Notes: generated by a model from the letters alone, not told the origin. 64,000 nucleotides of DNA from Pseudomonas caricapapayae (GCF_001400735.1 NZ_LJPW01000003.1:1-64000); one strand, 5' to 3'; shown: positions 18,049-28,188, counted from the stretch's first letter. Made by a program: numbers and translations.

Positions 18049-18288
18049 TCAGTACTTGGTGCTTTGCTGCTCAGGTCTGGCAGGCGTGTCCACATGGCGC
18101 GGGCCAGCGACCAGCAGAGCCAGGACGCCGACAATCGGCACGGCAACAACGACAATGATCCACATCAGCTTGTTGCTGGATTGTGTCTTGCTCTTGCGAA
18201 TACGCATTACCGCCCAGATGTCCGAAATCACGATCAGGGCAGTCAACGCTGCGAACAACCACAAATGATTTTCCGATATCCAACCCAT
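18049..18288 (-). CDS. PLDc_N-domain small membrane protein, 79 aa
   Basis: Two membrane helices (LWLFAALTALIVISDIWAVM and KLMWIIVVVAVPIVGVLALL) flank a basic loop RIRKSKTQSSN and end in AGPRH. This matches the short PLDc_N family, named for the N-terminal membrane region of cardiolipin synthases but also found as free-standing proteins with no catalytic HKD motif. A CAGGAGATTTCAA ribosome-binding site precedes ATG 18288. Role unknown; many relatives appear under envelope stress control. Confidence 0.75.
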   Translation of the reverse strand: MGWISENHLWLFAALTALIVISDIWAVMRIRKSKTQSSNKLMWIIVVVAVPIVGVLALLVAGPRHVDTPARPEQQSTKY

Positions 18289-18314
18289 TTGAAATCTCCT
18301 GCACCATCAACGAA

Positions 18315-18333
18315 GGCAGCCAGACCGGCTGCC
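18315..18333 (-). terminator. Hairpin downstream of garD, possible terminator
   Basis: On the minus strand GGCAGCC-GGTCT-GGCTGCC is a perfect 7-bp stem followed by TTCGTT, lying between garD and the PLDc_N gene. The weak T-run makes the assignment tentative. A second 9-bp inverted repeat (18410-18447) lies nearer the garD stop. Confidence 0.4.
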
Positions 18334-18458
18334 CTACTGTAGAAGAGGCCAGAAAGCGGCCTAAAGTTCAGAGAATCTTTCCGATTGCGCGTCATGTTCG
18401 AGATCGCAGGCAGAGCGTCCGGAGGATAGCAACGCGCAACGCTCTGCATCACACCTTG

Positions 18459-20012
18459 TCAGGTGATCGGTGCCGGGTTGAACAGGGTGATGTCGTTGTG
18501 CAGCCGGTAATGCTCGGTCCAGGTCTTTTTCTTGCCGCTGGCCACGTCCAGATAAAAGTGGAAAAGCTCCCAGCCCAGGTCCTCGATACTTGCGCGTCCG
18601 GTTGCGATGCGCCCGGCATCTATGTCGATCAGGTCGGGCCAGCGCTGAGCCAGCTCGGTGCGGGTCGAGACCTTCACCACCGGGGCCATCGCCAGACCGT
18701 ATGGCGTGCCGCGTCCGGTGGTGAACACGTGCAGGTTCATACCAGCGGCCAGTTGTAACGTACCGCAGACAAAATCACTGGCTGGCGTGGCGCAGAAGAT
18801 CAGCCCCTTGCCATTGACCCGCTCACCAGGACCGAGCACGCCATTGATGGCGCTGCTGCCCGACTTGACGATCGAGCCCAGAGATTTCTCGACGATATTC
18901 GACAGCCCGCCTTTCTTGTTGCCCGGCGTGGTGTTGGCGCTGCGATCGGCCTCGCCTTTGGCGAGATAGCGGTCGTACCAGTCCATTTCCCGCACCAGTG
19001 CCTGTGCAACCTCCTGGTCCTGCGCGCGGGAGGTAAGCAAATAGATGGCATCGCGCACTTCGGTCACTTCGGAAAACATCACCGTCGCACCGGCACGCAA
19101 TAGCAGGTCAGAGGCGTAACCCAGTGCAGGGTTGGCGGTGATGCCGGAAAACGCATCACTGCCGCCGCACTGCATGCCAAGAATCAATTCCGACGCCGGG
19201 ACTGTTTCGCGATGCCGCAGATTCAGCTTCTGCAGGCGCGTCTCGGCCAGCTCCATGATCTGCTCGATCATTTCGTTGAAGCCGTGACTGGAGTCCTGAA
19301 GCCTGTACAACCAAGGCTCGCTCAGGTCCACCGAGCTGTCACCTTCGTGCATGACCTGCCCGGCCTGCAATTTCTCGCACCCCAGGCTGATCACCAGCGC
19401 TTCACCGCCCAGGTTCGGGTTGCGCGCCAGATTGCGCACAGTACGAATCGGGATATAGGCATCGGTGGCCGTAATGGCCACGCCGCAGCCGTAGCTGTGG
19501 GTCAGGGCCACGACGTCATCGACGTTCGGGTACTTGGGCAACAGCTCGTCCCGGATGCGCTTGACCGCATGGTCAAGCACGCCGGTCACACACTGCACCG
19601 TGGTGGTGATGCCCAGAATATTGCGGGTGCCCACAGTACCGTCGGCGTTGCGGTAGCCCTCGAAGGTGTAACCCTCCAGCGGTGCCTGTTTCTCAGGCAC
19701 CGCGTCGGACATCGGCAGGCTGTCCAGCGCAGGCGCCGACGGCATGCGCAACTGGTCTTCCCTGACCCAACTGCCACGCGGTATCGGTTGCAGTGCATAG
19801 CCAATGGTGTGGCCGTAGCGAATCACGGCCTCGCCCACTGCCAGGTCGACGGTGCTGACCTTGTGGCTCTGCGGGACGTTATCGACAGTGACCAGGCCGT
19901 TATCGAATTCGGTTCCGGCCGGCACACCCTGGTCGTTGACCACGACCACTACGTTATCCAGCGGATGCAGCCGGATATAGCGCGGCGAATCGGCATGTTG
20001 AATCAGGTTCAT
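18459..20012 (-). CDS. garD: Galactarate dehydratase (UxaA/GarD family)
   Basis: Enzyme of 517 aa that dehydrates D-galactarate to 5-dehydro-4-deoxyglucarate. The N-terminal SAF-like part ([20 protein letters not shown]) is followed by the catalytic region with the conserved [19 protein letters not shown] start, THSYGCG, and [20 protein letters not shown]. The start is ATG 20012, with GTG 20015 just before it; GAGGAAAC lies upstream. It is the last gene of the kdgD-transporter-garD operon, ten bases after the transporter. Its product is the substrate of KdgD, encoded three kilobases upstream in the same operon. Confidence 0.9.
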   Translation of the reverse strand: MNLIQHADSPRYIRLHPLDNVVVVVNDQGVPAGTEFDNGLVTVDNVPQSHKVSTVDLAVGEAVIRYGHTIGYALQPIPRGSWVREDQLRMPSAPALDSLPMSDAVPEKQAPLEGYTFEGYRNADGTVGTRNILGITTTVQCVTGVLDHAVKRIRDELLPKYPNVDDVVALTHSYGCGVAITATDAYIPIRTVRNLARNPNLGGEALVISLGCEKLQAGQVMHEGDSSVDLSEPWLYRLQDSSHGFNEMIEQIMELAETRLQKLNLRHRETVPASELILGMQCGGSDAFSGITANPALGYASDLLLRAGATVMFSEVTEVRDAIYLLTSRAQDQEVAQALVREMDWYDRYLAKGEADRSANTTPGNKKGGLSNIVEKSLGSIVKSGSSAINGVLGPGERVNGKGLIFCATPASDFVCGTLQLAAGMNLHVFTTGRGTPYGLAMAPVVKVSTRTELAQRWPDLIDIDAGRIATGRASIEDLGWELFHFYLDVASGKKKTWTEHYRLHNDITLFNPAPIT

Positions 20013-20022
20013 CACGGTTTCC

Positions 20023-21408
20023 TCAGGATTTTGCTTCGGAAAGGTCGCTGACCGAGTCGTTCAGCAATGGCCCCTTGGCAGGCGGCTCTTTCAATTCCAC
20101 ACGCTTGATTTCACCCACGATGAAAATGTAACTGATCACCGCCAGCAGCGCGTTGGCGCCCACGAACACCAGCGCCCATTTGAACGAGCCGGTGCTGCTG
20201 ATGATGTAACCAATCACGATCGGAGTGGTGATCGATGCAATGTTACCGAAGGTGTTGAACAGACCACCGCTCAAACCGGCAATCTGCTTGGGCGAAACAT
20301 CGGACATCACAGCCCAGCCCAGTGCACCGACGCCTTTGCCGAAAAAGGCCAGGGCCATGAAGCCCACCACCACCCATTCGATGTCGACGTAGTTGCAGGT
20401 GACGATCGAGGTCGACAGCAGCAGGCCGCCAATGATCGGAGCCTTGCGGGCGAAGGTCAGCGAATGCCCTTTGCGCAGCAAGTAGTCGGAAATGACTCCG
20501 CCCAATACGCCGCCAATGAAGCCACAGATAGCCGGTAACGAGGCGATGATGCCCGCCTTGAGGATGGTCATGCCGCGTTCCTGAACCAGGTACACCGGGA
20601 ACCAGGTCAGGAAGAAGTAGGTGATGCCATTGATGCAGTATTGGCTGAGGTAGATACCCAGCATCATGCGGTTGGTCAGCAACTGTCGGATGTAATCCCA
20701 CTTCGGCCCGCTGCTGGCCGCTTTTTCCTTGCCTTTGCCCTTGTCTTGATCCAGGTCGACCAGCGCACCATTGCTGGAGATGTGCTCGAACTCGGCCTCA
20801 TTGATCATCGGGTGATTGCGCGGACCGTAGATGATCTTCATCCAGATCATGGAGAACACAATACCGACTGCGCCCATGACCACGAACACGTGCTGCCAGC
20901 CGTAGGTGTAGACAATCCAGCCCATCAGCGGAGCGAACAGAACGGTGGCGAAGTATTGCGCCGAGTTGAAGATTGCCGAGGCCGTGCCGCGCTCGGCGGT
21001 GGGAAACCAGGCGGCGACGATACGGGCGTTGCCCGGGAAGGAAGGCGCTTCAGCCAACCCGACCAGAAAGCGCAGCATGAACAGCGCGACGATTGCCGTG
21101 GAAATGCCGAACTCCCCTACATAGCCTTGCAGCAGGGTGAACAGCGACCAGGTGAAAATGCTCATGGCGTAGACTTTTTTCGACCCGAAACGGTCGAGCA
21201 GCCAGCCACCGGGGATCTGACCGGCCACGTAGGCCCAGCCAAATGCGGAAAAGATATAGCCCAGAGTGACCGGAGTGATGCCAAGGTCTTTCTGAATGCT
21301 GGAACCAGCGATAGCGATGGTGGCACGGTCGGCGTAGTTGATCGTAGTGACCAGAAACAGCATCAACAGAATCAAATAGCGGACGTGCGTCGGCTTGGAC
21401 TTTTGCAT
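20023..21408 (-). CDS. MFS transporter, D-glucarate/galactarate type
   Basis: Twelve-helix major facilitator of 461 aa in the anion:cation symporter (GudP/GarP) group. It opens [20 protein letters not shown], carries [22 protein letters not shown] between helices 2 and 3 and a central hydrophilic loop rich in Lys ([15 protein letters not shown]). The start ATG 21408 has GGGAG upstream; ninety upstream bases of open frame look non-coding. Its position between kdgD and garD identifies hexarate uptake as the likely role. Confidence 0.88.
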   Translation of the reverse strand: MQKSKPTHVRYLILLMLFLVTTINYADRATIAIAGSSIQKDLGITPVTLGYIFSAFGWAYVAGQIPGGWLLDRFGSKKVYAMSIFTWSLFTLLQGYVGEFGISTAIVALFMLRFLVGLAEAPSFPGNARIVAAWFPTAERGTASAIFNSAQYFATVLFAPLMGWIVYTYGWQHVFVVMGAVGIVFSMIWMKIIYGPRNHPMINEAEFEHISSNGALVDLDQDKGKGKEKAASSGPKWDYIRQLLTNRMMLGIYLSQYCINGITYFFLTWFPVYLVQERGMTILKAGIIASLPAICGFIGGVLGGVISDYLLRKGHSLTFARKAPIIGGLLLSTSIVTCNYVDIEWVVVGFMALAFFGKGVGALGWAVMSDVSPKQIAGLSGGLFNTFGNIASITTPIVIGYIISSTGSFKWALVFVGANALLAVISYIFIVGEIKRVELKEPPAKGPLLNDSVSDLSEAKS

Positions 21409-21536
21409 GGTAGAGCTCCCACTGATTATTTTTTTACGCGGGTAAAGCTGTTTTTTGGGTGAAGCGTCACAGGCCCCTTGGAAGTGTCGCGGCGACAACG
21501 GCTCCCACCTGTGAGGGTCATGCGTTCCAACGGCGA

Positions 21537-21558
21537 AACCGCTGATTGCTCAGCGGTT
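21537..21558. other. Hairpin between kdgD and the transporter gene
   Basis: AACCGCTGA-TTGC-TCAGCGGTT, a perfect 9-bp stem in the 165-base gap. It lacks a T-run on either strand, so it may stabilise the kdgD transcript end or be part of a repeat rather than terminate. Confidence 0.4.
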
Positions 21559-21573
21559 GCGTCTTCGAAAGTG

Positions 21574-22485
21574 TTACTGCTTGCCTTGCTTGTCCATCAA
21601 CGCGGCGAGCATGTCGCACTCGTCCGGCGTCAGGTCGGTCAATGGCGCACGCACCGGGCCTGCGTCGTAGCCGGCAATTTTTGCGCCCGCCTTGACGATG
21701 CTCACGGCGTAACCGGCTTTGCGGTTGCGAATTTCCAGATACGGCAGGAAGAAATCGTCGATGTACTTGCCGACGGCCTCGTGATCGTCACGGGCAATGG
21801 CGTGGTAGAAGTCCATCGCCAGTTTGGGCACGAAGTTGAACACCGCAGACGAGTAAACCGGCACACCCAGCGCTTTGTAGGCTGCGGCGTAGACCTCGGC
21901 AGTCGGCAGGCCGCCCAGGTACGAGAAACGGTCGCCGAGGCGGCGGCGGATCGAAACCATCAGCTCGATATCACCCAGTCCGTCCTTGTAACCGATCAGG
22001 TTCGGGCAACGCTCGGCCAGTTGTTCCAGCAGGGTCGGCGTCAGGCGGCAGACGTTACGGTTGTAGACAACCACACCGATCTTGACCGATTTGCACACCG
22101 CTTCAACGTGCGCGGCAACACCGTCCTGGCTGGCTTCGGTCAGGTAGTGCGGCAGCAGCAGCAGACCTTTGGCGCCCAGGCGCTCGGCTTCCTGAGCGTA
22201 CTCGATGGCCTGACGAGTCGGGCCGCCTACACCGGCCAGGATTGGCACGCTGGTGGCGCAAGTGTCGACGGCAGTCTTGATGATTTCAGAGTATTCACTG
22301 GCTGCGAGGGAGAAGAACTCACCTGTGCCGCCCGCGGCAAACAGAGCGCTGGCACCATAGGGAGCCAGCCACTCAAGACGCTTGATGTAGCCCGCGCGAT
22401 GGAAGTCGCCCTGAGCGTTGAAATCGGTAACCGGGAAGGACAGCAGACCGGATGAGAGGATGGACTTCAGTTCTTGTGGATTCAT
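21574..22485 (-). CDS. kdgD: 5-dehydro-4-deoxyglucarate dehydratase
   Basis: DHDPS/NAL-family lyase of 303 aa converting 5-dehydro-4-deoxyglucarate to 2-oxoglutarate semialdehyde with loss of CO2 and water. Seen: [28 protein letters not shown] (pyruvate-binding loop), the catalytic Tyr region [11 protein letters not shown] and the Schiff-base Lys in [10 protein letters not shown]. It starts the catabolic operon that also holds the transporter and garD. A promoter with a likely operator lies at 22541-22579. Confidence 0.92.
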   Translation of the reverse strand: MNPQELKSILSSGLLSFPVTDFNAQGDFHRAGYIKRLEWLAPYGASALFAAGGTGEFFSLAASEYSEIIKTAVDTCATSVPILAGVGGPTRQAIEYAQEAERLGAKGLLLLPHYLTEASQDGVAAHVEAVCKSVKIGVVVYNRNVCRLTPTLLEQLAERCPNLIGYKDGLGDIELMVSIRRRLGDRFSYLGGLPTAEVYAAAYKALGVPVYSSAVFNFVPKLAMDFYHAIARDDHEAVGKYIDDFFLPYLEIRNRKAGYAVSIVKAGAKIAGYDAGPVRAPLTDLTPDECDMLAALMDKQGKQ

Positions 22486-22540
22486 TATTCGAACACCCTG
22501 GAGGACATAATTGTTAGAGGATCACCGGGTCAGTGCCGAT

Positions 22541-22579
22541 GTCGTAAGTCATCGTACAACTGATAATAAAATCACTCAA
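22541..22579 (-). promoter_or_regulatory. Promoter and candidate GntR operator of the kdgD operon
   Basis: On the minus strand TTGAGT (22579-22574) and TACGAT (22556-22551) are 17 bases apart, placing the start of transcription near 22544. The -10 lies inside GTTGTACGATGACTTACGAC (22560-22541), which contains two TCGTA/TACGA half-sites and would be a plausible site for the FadR-subfamily repressor encoded just upstream. Confidence 0.5.
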
Positions 22580-22649
22580 CAGGGATTTCGGGTTTTTTCA
22601 GAGGGAAAGGAGGGAGTCGGGTTTTGACTTGCGCTGCGGCATGGATTTG

Positions 22650-22778
22650 TGACGCGGAGCGTCACGAAAGGCATTCCCGCGCTGGAGCGTGAGGAACGAC
22701 AGATGTCACGGAAAACACCCATCGTGCCCACGCTCCAGCGTGGGCACGCCGCTCCGGACGCTCTGCGTCCGCTTTTTT
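22650..22778. repeat. Dispersed palindromic repeat cluster, copy 1
   Basis: Contains TGACGCGGAGCGTCA, the core GGCATTCCCGCGCTGGAGCG followed by TGAGGAACGA, a long inverted repeat around CGTGCCCACGCTCCAGCGTG, and GGACGC-TCT-GCGTCC followed by seven T residues. The same modules recur at 42617-42750 and 55069-55190, always between genes. This is a REP/BIME-like family common in P. syringae genomes. Here it separates kdgD's promoter region from the GntR gene. Confidence 0.85.
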
Positions 22779-22783
22779 TAACA

Positions 22784-23533
22784 TCAAGCCCGCTGCGATT
22801 CAGCCTCTTCATGCGCATGGCGCAGGCGTTCGCGGCTGTTGGTCAGGTGCAGGCGCATGGCGGCACGTGCCGCATCGGAATCCTGGCGGGCAATGGCGTC
22901 GAAGATTTCTTCATGCTCGCGGCTCAGCCGGTCCATGTAATGCTGCTGATCATCGTGGGCCAGACGCGCCGAGTTCAGACGTGTACGCGGGATGATGCTG
23001 GTGCCCAGGTGCGTCATGATGTCCGTGAAGTAGCGGTTGCCGGTCGACAGTGCGATCTGCAGATGGAACTGGAAGTCCGACGCCACTGCATCCGTTGCGT
23101 GTGCAGCACTTTCATTGAGCGCGTCGAGCGCCGAGCGCATCGCCGCCAGTTGCTCGTCACTGCGGCGCAGGGCTGCCAGCCCTGCCGACTCGACTTCCAG
23201 GCTGATCCGCAACTCGAGAATGGCCAGCACATCACGTAGAGTGACGATAGTGGCCGGGTCAATCCGAAATCCACTGGGGCTTGGTGTATCAAGAACGAAG
23301 GTGCCGATCCCGTGGCGGGTCTCGACCAGGCCGGACGCTTGAAGACGCGAAATCGCCTCGCGCACTACCGTCCGGCTGACGCCCTGCTCTTCCATGATTG
23401 CGGACTCGGTGGGCAGTTTGTCGCCACGCTTGAGCTGACCGCTGCGAATACGCTCGGACAGTTCAGTCACCAGCTCCTGCGCGAGGCTGCGGTGTTTTCT
23501 ACGGGCGCGGGGCGGAGCGCTTTGATTTTCCAT
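22784..23533 (-). CDS. GntR-family (FadR/FCD subfamily) transcriptional regulator
   Basis: Regulator of 249 aa with an N-terminal winged helix (LVTELSERIRSGQLKRGDKL, then 'PTESAIMEEQGVSRTVVREA' and ISRLQASGLVETRHGIGTFV) and a helical FCD ligand-binding domain carrying the metal/ligand residues in DFQFHLQIALSTGNRYF, 'LSREHEEIFDAIARQDSDAA' and ARAAMRLHLTNSRERL. It lies directly upstream of the hexarate operon on the same strand and is the obvious candidate repressor, with an intermediate of galactarate/glucarate breakdown as inducer (inference). Confidence 0.88.
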   Translation of the reverse strand: MENQSAPPRARRKHRSLAQELVTELSERIRSGQLKRGDKLPTESAIMEEQGVSRTVVREAISRLQASGLVETRHGIGTFVLDTPSPSGFRIDPATIVTLRDVLAILELRISLEVESAGLAALRRSDEQLAAMRSALDALNESAAHATDAVASDFQFHLQIALSTGNRYFTDIMTHLGTSIIPRTRLNSARLAHDDQQHYMDRLSREHEEIFDAIARQDSDAARAAMRLHLTNSRERLRHAHEEAESQRA

Positions 23534-23632
23534 CCAACATTGATCTCTGGACTGCTAAACATGGGCTAATCATAGCTCAGCGGTTGTATGATCACACCCT
23601 CAAAAGCGCCACCCCACTCTACAGCGGCAACC

Positions 23633-25366
23633 TTAAATCGCTGCAGATGCCGGTTGCTCGATCAGTTTTCCGCCCTCGACACGCACATGCCGGCCATGAA
23701 AGCGTTTGAGGCTGCTGCGGTGCCCGATACTGACCAGCGTCAGACCTAGCAGCCCGTCGATGATTGCACGGTGCATTGCCGCCTCGTCATCTTCGTCCAT
23801 GGCCGACGTGGCTTCGTCCATATACAGCCAGCTCGGCGCGATCAGCAAGGCGCGAGCAAACGCTACCCGCTGCTGCTCACCGGGCGACAGGAAGCGTTGC
23901 CAGTGATTGCTTTCATCCAGTCGCTGTATCAGATGTTCCAGACGGCACTGATTCAGTACCTCTGCAAAGCGCTCTGCCGGGTAATGCTGCGCAGGCTGTG
24001 GGTAACTCATTGCTTCACGCAAGGTGCCGATGGGCAAGTAAGGCCGTTGCGGCAGGAACAGCGCCGTCCCGCCGGGCAGTCGGATCTGACCCGAGCCATG
24101 TGACCAGAGACCGCCCAGGGCTCTCAGCAACGAGCTTTTGCCACTGCCCGAGCGACCGCTCAGCATCACCCGCTCTCCCCGGTCGATATGCAGACTGGCA
24201 TTGCTCAACAATTGACGTCCTCCGGCAATGCTCAGGCCCAGATTACGCAGATCCAGCGTGTCGTCGGCGTGAAACCTTTCGATGGCAGGTTGCAGCGCCT
24301 CACGATCGGTCATGGCCTGACGGAAACTCAACAGACGGTCACACGTGGCACGCCAGGACGCCAGCGTGCTGTAGGCGCTGATGAACCAGCTGAAGTTCTC
24401 CTGCACATTGCCGAATGCCGAATTGATCTGCATCAGATCACCCAACTCGATCTTGCCGGCGAAATACCGTGGCGCAGCCACGATGAAGGGAAAGATCAGG
24501 GCAATCTGCGAATAGCCCGAAGTGAAGAAGGTCAGTCGCTTCTGGACTTTCATCGAGGCCCGGAAATTATTCCAGATCATCATGAAGCGTCCACTGAGGC
24601 GCTGGTTTTCATTGCGCTCGCCCTCGGACAAGGCAATGCTCTCTGCGTTCTCGCGCACGCGCACCAAGGCAAAACGCAGGTCCGCCTCAAAACGTTCCTG
24701 CTGGTTGTTCAGCGGGATCAGCCGCTTGCCGATCCAGTGAGTCAACAGGCTGCCTGCCACTGCATAAAGCATGGCCGCCCAGAACATATAACCGGGGACC
24801 GTGATCCCGAACAGCTCGATACTGCCCGACACGCCCCAGAGAATGACCGAAAACGATACCAGGCTGACGACCGAACTCATCAGACCGAGCCCCAGGCTGA
24901 GGGTGCTGGTAGTGAACTCGTTGAGGTCTTCGGACAGACGCTGGTCCGGGTTATCGGTATAACCGCCCTGCTCCAGGTGGTAGTAATTCTTGTCAGAGAG
25001 CCAGCGGGCAAAGTGCTGCTCGGTCAGCCAGCGACGCCAGCGGATGGTCAGCAGTTGGGTCAGGTACAGGCGATAGACCGCCGCCAGAATGGCAATCGCC
25101 GCGATGCCGCTGAAATACAGGATCAGGTGGGTGAACGCAGCGAGATCCTTGTTCTGCAGGGCGTTGTAAAAATCTCGGTACCAGCTGTTGAAGAACACCG
25201 ACACCTGCACGCTGAACAGCGACAGCGCGATCACCGAAACCAGCAACAGCCAGGCGATGACCTTTTCTTCACTGCGCCAATACGGCGTTATCAGCTTCCA
25301 GACGCGGCGTAAAAACGCCCCTTTCACAGTATCGTTGACGGCAGAATATTCAGCATTGCGGTTCAT
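23633..25366 (-). CDS. ABC transporter with fused permease and ATPase (SbmA/YddA-like)
   Basis: Half-transporter of 577 aa. The membrane domain with about six helices (residues 35-330) is of the SbmA/BacA/YddA group (WLLLVSVIALSLFSVQVSVF, SWYRDFYNALQNKD). The ATPase domain has Walker A SGRSGSGKSSL, signature LSPGEQQRVAFARA and Walker B WLYMDEATSAMD, and probably works as a homodimer. Relatives move peptides or vitamin-like compounds. ATG 25366 starts MNRNAEYSAVN, but lacks a strong ribosome-binding site; a TTG 45 bases upstream is the alternative. No functional link to the neighbouring roxSR is visible. Confidence 0.85.
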   Translation of the reverse strand: MNRNAEYSAVNDTVKGAFLRRVWKLITPYWRSEEKVIAWLLLVSVIALSLFSVQVSVFFNSWYRDFYNALQNKDLAAFTHLILYFSGIAAIAILAAVYRLYLTQLLTIRWRRWLTEQHFARWLSDKNYYHLEQGGYTDNPDQRLSEDLNEFTTSTLSLGLGLMSSVVSLVSFSVILWGVSGSIELFGITVPGYMFWAAMLYAVAGSLLTHWIGKRLIPLNNQQERFEADLRFALVRVRENAESIALSEGERNENQRLSGRFMMIWNNFRASMKVQKRLTFFTSGYSQIALIFPFIVAAPRYFAGKIELGDLMQINSAFGNVQENFSWFISAYSTLASWRATCDRLLSFRQAMTDREALQPAIERFHADDTLDLRNLGLSIAGGRQLLSNASLHIDRGERVMLSGRSGSGKSSLLRALGGLWSHGSGQIRLPGGTALFLPQRPYLPIGTLREAMSYPQPAQHYPAERFAEVLNQCRLEHLIQRLDESNHWQRFLSPGEQQRVAFARALLIAPSWLYMDEATSAMDEDDEAAMHRAIIDGLLGLTLVSIGHRSSLKRFHGRHVRVEGGKLIEQPASAAI

Positions 25367-25455
25367 GTGGGTCAGGCTCGCTCTCTTTGAAAGTACGATG
25401 CCTGAGCACAATGAAGCAAAAAAACGCCTACACGACCACTATGAAAAAACCTTCA

Positions 25456-26019
25456 TCAACGCCGCACGGGGCGCTTCTGCAACTTGCGCTGCAAGGTCCG
25501 GCGATGCATGCCCAGCGCCCGCGCGGTAGCGGAAATGTTGCCCTCATGCTCGGTCAGCACACGCTGGATGTGCTCCCACTGCAAGCGATCCACCGACATC
25601 GGGTTCTCGGGGACCAGCGTGTCGAGGTTGGCGTGCTCGGACAGCAGCGCCGCCAGCACATCATCGGCATCGGCCGGTTTGCACAGGTAGTTGCACGCGC
25701 CACGCTTGATGGCTTCGACTGCGGTGGCAATGCTCGAATAACCGGTAAGGATCACCACGCGCATGTCCGGGTCCATTTCCAGCAGCTTGGGCAACAGCAC
25801 CAACCCTGAGTCGCCGTCCATTTTCAGGTCAAGCGCGGCGTATTCAGGAATGTCCTGTTGCGCCAGCGCCAGGCCTTCTTCGGCAGAGCCGGCGGTGCTC
25901 ACGCGAAAACCGCGACGGCTCATGGCCCTCGCCATTACACGGGTGAACGTCGCGTCGTCATCGACCAGCAACAGGTGCGGCAGTTCTTCGCCTTCAACCT
26001 GGATGTCATCGTCACTCAT
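25456..26019 (-). CDS. roxR: Redox response regulator RoxR (RegA/PrrA family)
   Basis: Response regulator of 187 aa. The receiver has LLLVDDD and the acceptor Asp in AALDLKMDGDSG, with Lys in LCKPADADD. The C-terminus is the short Fis-like helix-turn-helix typical of RegA/PrrA/ActR (GNISATARALGMHRRTLQRK). Family members control terminal oxidases and cyanide- or redox-response genes. Its ATG overlaps the roxS stop (ATGA). Confidence 0.93.
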   Translation of the reverse strand: MSDDDIQVEGEELPHLLLVDDDATFTRVMARAMSRRGFRVSTAGSAEEGLALAQQDIPEYAALDLKMDGDSGLVLLPKLLEMDPDMRVVILTGYSSIATAVEAIKRGACNYLCKPADADDVLAALLSEHANLDTLVPENPMSVDRLQWEHIQRVLTEHEGNISATARALGMHRRTLQRKLQKRPVRR

Positions 26020-27275
26020 GCTTCTTCTCCTCGCGTGTCTCGGGGCAGGCGCAACTCGGTGAGCGTACCGCCTTCTTCATGACTGTAGAGCTTTACCGAA
26101 CCACCCGCACGGGTAACGCTGGCCTTGCTCAGGAACAGACCCAAGCCGAAGCCCTTGCCCTTGGTAGTAAAGAACGGTTTGCCTATCTGCTCGGCGATTG
26201 CCAGCGGCACACCTGCGCCGTGGTCGCGAATACTGATCCAGACTTCTGTGCTGTCCCAGTTCAGGTTGACTTCAAGGCCATCGGGACAGGCGTCGGCAGC
26301 ATTATTGAGCAGATTGAGCAGCGCCTGGGTCAGGTCCGGAGGTGGAGCCAGCATGGGCACCTCGCCCTTGCCCAACTGGTAGAAGCGATAGCTCACTTCC
26401 GGACGCATCAAATGCCAGCGGTTGAGGGATTCGTCCAGCCAGCGCGTGGCAGTCTGATGCTCCACGGCCATGCGCCGATTGGCCTCTGCCGCCCTGACCA
26501 GTTGCTGAAGGGTCTGTTTGCACTGCTTGACCTGTTCCTGCAGCACCGACAGGTCGTCCTGCAATGCCGGGTCACTGTGATCCTGGCGCATTTCCTTGAG
26601 CAGCACACTCATGGTTGCCAGCGGTGTACCCAGTTCGTGGGCGGCACCGGCGGCCTGGGTCGCAACGGCGAGCAATTGCTGATCACGCAAGCCCTCTTCG
26701 CGACGCTCGGCACGCAGTTGCTCCTGACGACGCAGCTCTTCGGCCATCTTCGCGGCAAAGAAGGTAATGACTGCCGCAGCCAGCGCAAAGCTCAGCCACA
26801 TGCCGTAGACCTGCATGTTTTCCCGGGCAATGGAGTCGGTTTCCAGCGGATACGAGCGCACCATCAGCAAGGTGTACATGGTCAGCGCGAAGCCGGACAA
26901 GATCAGTGAGTAACGCCACGGCAGCGTGGCGGCGGCAATGGTCAGCGGCACCAGATAATAAGAAACGAACGGGTTGGCCGAGCCGCCCGAGTAATACAGC
27001 AAAGCACTGTGGATCAGCAGATCCAGCGCCAGTTGCAGCGCATACTCGAGTTCGGTGAGCGGCAAAGACGTGCGCAGACGGATGACGGTCAGCCCGCACA
27101 GCACCAGCGAACAGCCCAGGGTGATCGACAGTTGCAGCCACGGCAGCGGCAGAAAATCGAACAGCCAGGCCATCCCTACCGAGCCCGCTTGCGCGGCCAG
27201 TACCAGAATGCGGATGAATGTCAGGCGCCACAGGTTTTGACGTGTGGCTGAAAGCATTTGAACGGGGGCGAGCAT
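26016..27275 (-). CDS. roxS: Redox sensor histidine kinase RoxS (RegB/PrrB family)
   Basis: Membrane kinase of 419 aa with six helices, the quinone-sensing motif GGSANPF in the loop after the third helix, and the highly conserved H-box AGAAHELGTPLATMSVL. The ATPase lobe has LLNLLNNAADACPDG, ISIRDHGAGVP and GFGLGLFLSKA. A redox-active Cys found in some RegB proteins was not located in the dimerisation segment. ATG 27275 follows CAGGAGAGCTC; the open frame reaches 90 bases further but is not needed. It senses the redox state of the respiratory chain and phosphorylates RoxR. Confidence 0.93.
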   Translation of the reverse strand: MLAPVQMLSATRQNLWRLTFIRILVLAAQAGSVGMAWLFDFLPLPWLQLSITLGCSLVLCGLTVIRLRTSLPLTELEYALQLALDLLIHSALLYYSGGSANPFVSYYLVPLTIAAATLPWRYSLILSGFALTMYTLLMVRSYPLETDSIARENMQVYGMWLSFALAAAVITFFAAKMAEELRRQEQLRAERREEGLRDQQLLAVATQAAGAAHELGTPLATMSVLLKEMRQDHSDPALQDDLSVLQEQVKQCKQTLQQLVRAAEANRRMAVEHQTATRWLDESLNRWHLMRPEVSYRFYQLGKGEVPMLAPPPDLTQALLNLLNNAADACPDGLEVNLNWDSTEVWISIRDHGAGVPLAIAEQIGKPFFTTKGKGFGLGLFLSKASVTRAGGSVKLYSHEEGGTLTELRLPRDTRGEEA

Positions 27276-27467
27276 GAGCTCTCCTGATGAGTGCTCCAGG
27301 CGGATCGCAGCAAGTATAACCAAGCGAGAGGCAAAACTGGAAAAGTGCGTCAACGCACCGCACACCGGAACAGTCCGTCATCGCAGGAACCGGGCCAAAC
27401 CGCTACAGTCTGAAATCTTTGCGCCGTCCGACACTTGTCGAAGGCCGTTTTATAACAAGGAGCTCCC

Positions 27468-28181
27468 ATGTTCAATCTTCGCCCTGCTGCCACATTCGTC
27501 GCGCTGGCCGCTGCACTGTCCAGCCTGCCGGTCATGGCTGAAGAAGCCCGCTACAACCAGATTTCATTGCGTGCCGAGGTCAATCAGGAGGTCCAGCGCG
27601 ACCTGATGCTCGTCACGTTGTACACCGAAGCGCAGGACAGCGATCCGGCCAAACTGGCGGCGCAGGTCACTGAAACCCTGAACAAGGCGCTGGGCCAGGC
27701 GCGGCAGGTCAAGGATGTGAAGATTCGTCAGGGCAGTCGCAGCAGCTATCCGGTCTACGACGATAAAGGTCAGAAAATCACCGGCTGGCGTGAGCGCGCC
27801 GAACTGCGTCTGGAAAGTGCCGACTTTGCCGTCCTGTCCAGGCTGACCGGCGAACTGCTGACAGATCTGAAGATGGGCGGCATGGACTTCTCCATTTCGC
27901 CCTCGACCCGCAAAGCCAGTGAAGACACGTTGCTCAAGGACGCCGTAACCGCGTTCAAGGCCCGCGCGCAACTGGTTACCGAGGCGCTGGGTGGCACGAG
28001 TTACAAGCTGGTCAACCTGAACCTGAACACCTCAGGCTACCCGCAGCCTTATCTGCGCGCACCGGTGATGATGATGGCCAAGTCCTCGCGTGAAGACGCC
28101 GCGCCGACACCTGATGTCGAAGCGGGCACCAGCCAGGTGAGCGTCGCCGCCGATGGCGTGATTGAAGTCGCGATTCCTTGA
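27468..28181 (+). CDS. Periplasmic SIMPL-domain protein (DUF541)
   Basis: Protein of 237 aa with a signal peptide (cut after LPVMA) and a SIMPL/DUF541 domain: LRAEVNQEVQRDLMLVTLYT, VKIRQGSRSSYPVYDDKGQK, GWRERAELRLESADFAVLSR. AAGGAG precedes ATG 27468. Family members are periplasmic or outer-membrane-associated and linked to oxidative stress in some bacteria; the biochemical role is unsettled. It is divergent from roxS and ends in a terminator. Confidence 0.88.
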   Translation: MFNLRPAATFVALAAALSSLPVMAEEARYNQISLRAEVNQEVQRDLMLVTLYTEAQDSDPAKLAAQVTETLNKALGQARQVKDVKIRQGSRSSYPVYDDKGQKITGWRERAELRLESADFAVLSRLTGELLTDLKMGGMDFSISPSTRKASEDTLLKDAVTAFKARAQLVTEALGGTSYKLVNLNLNTSGYPQPYLRAPVMMMAKSSREDAAPTPDVEAGTSQVSVAADGVIEVAIP

Positions 28182-28188
28182 TTCGCAG

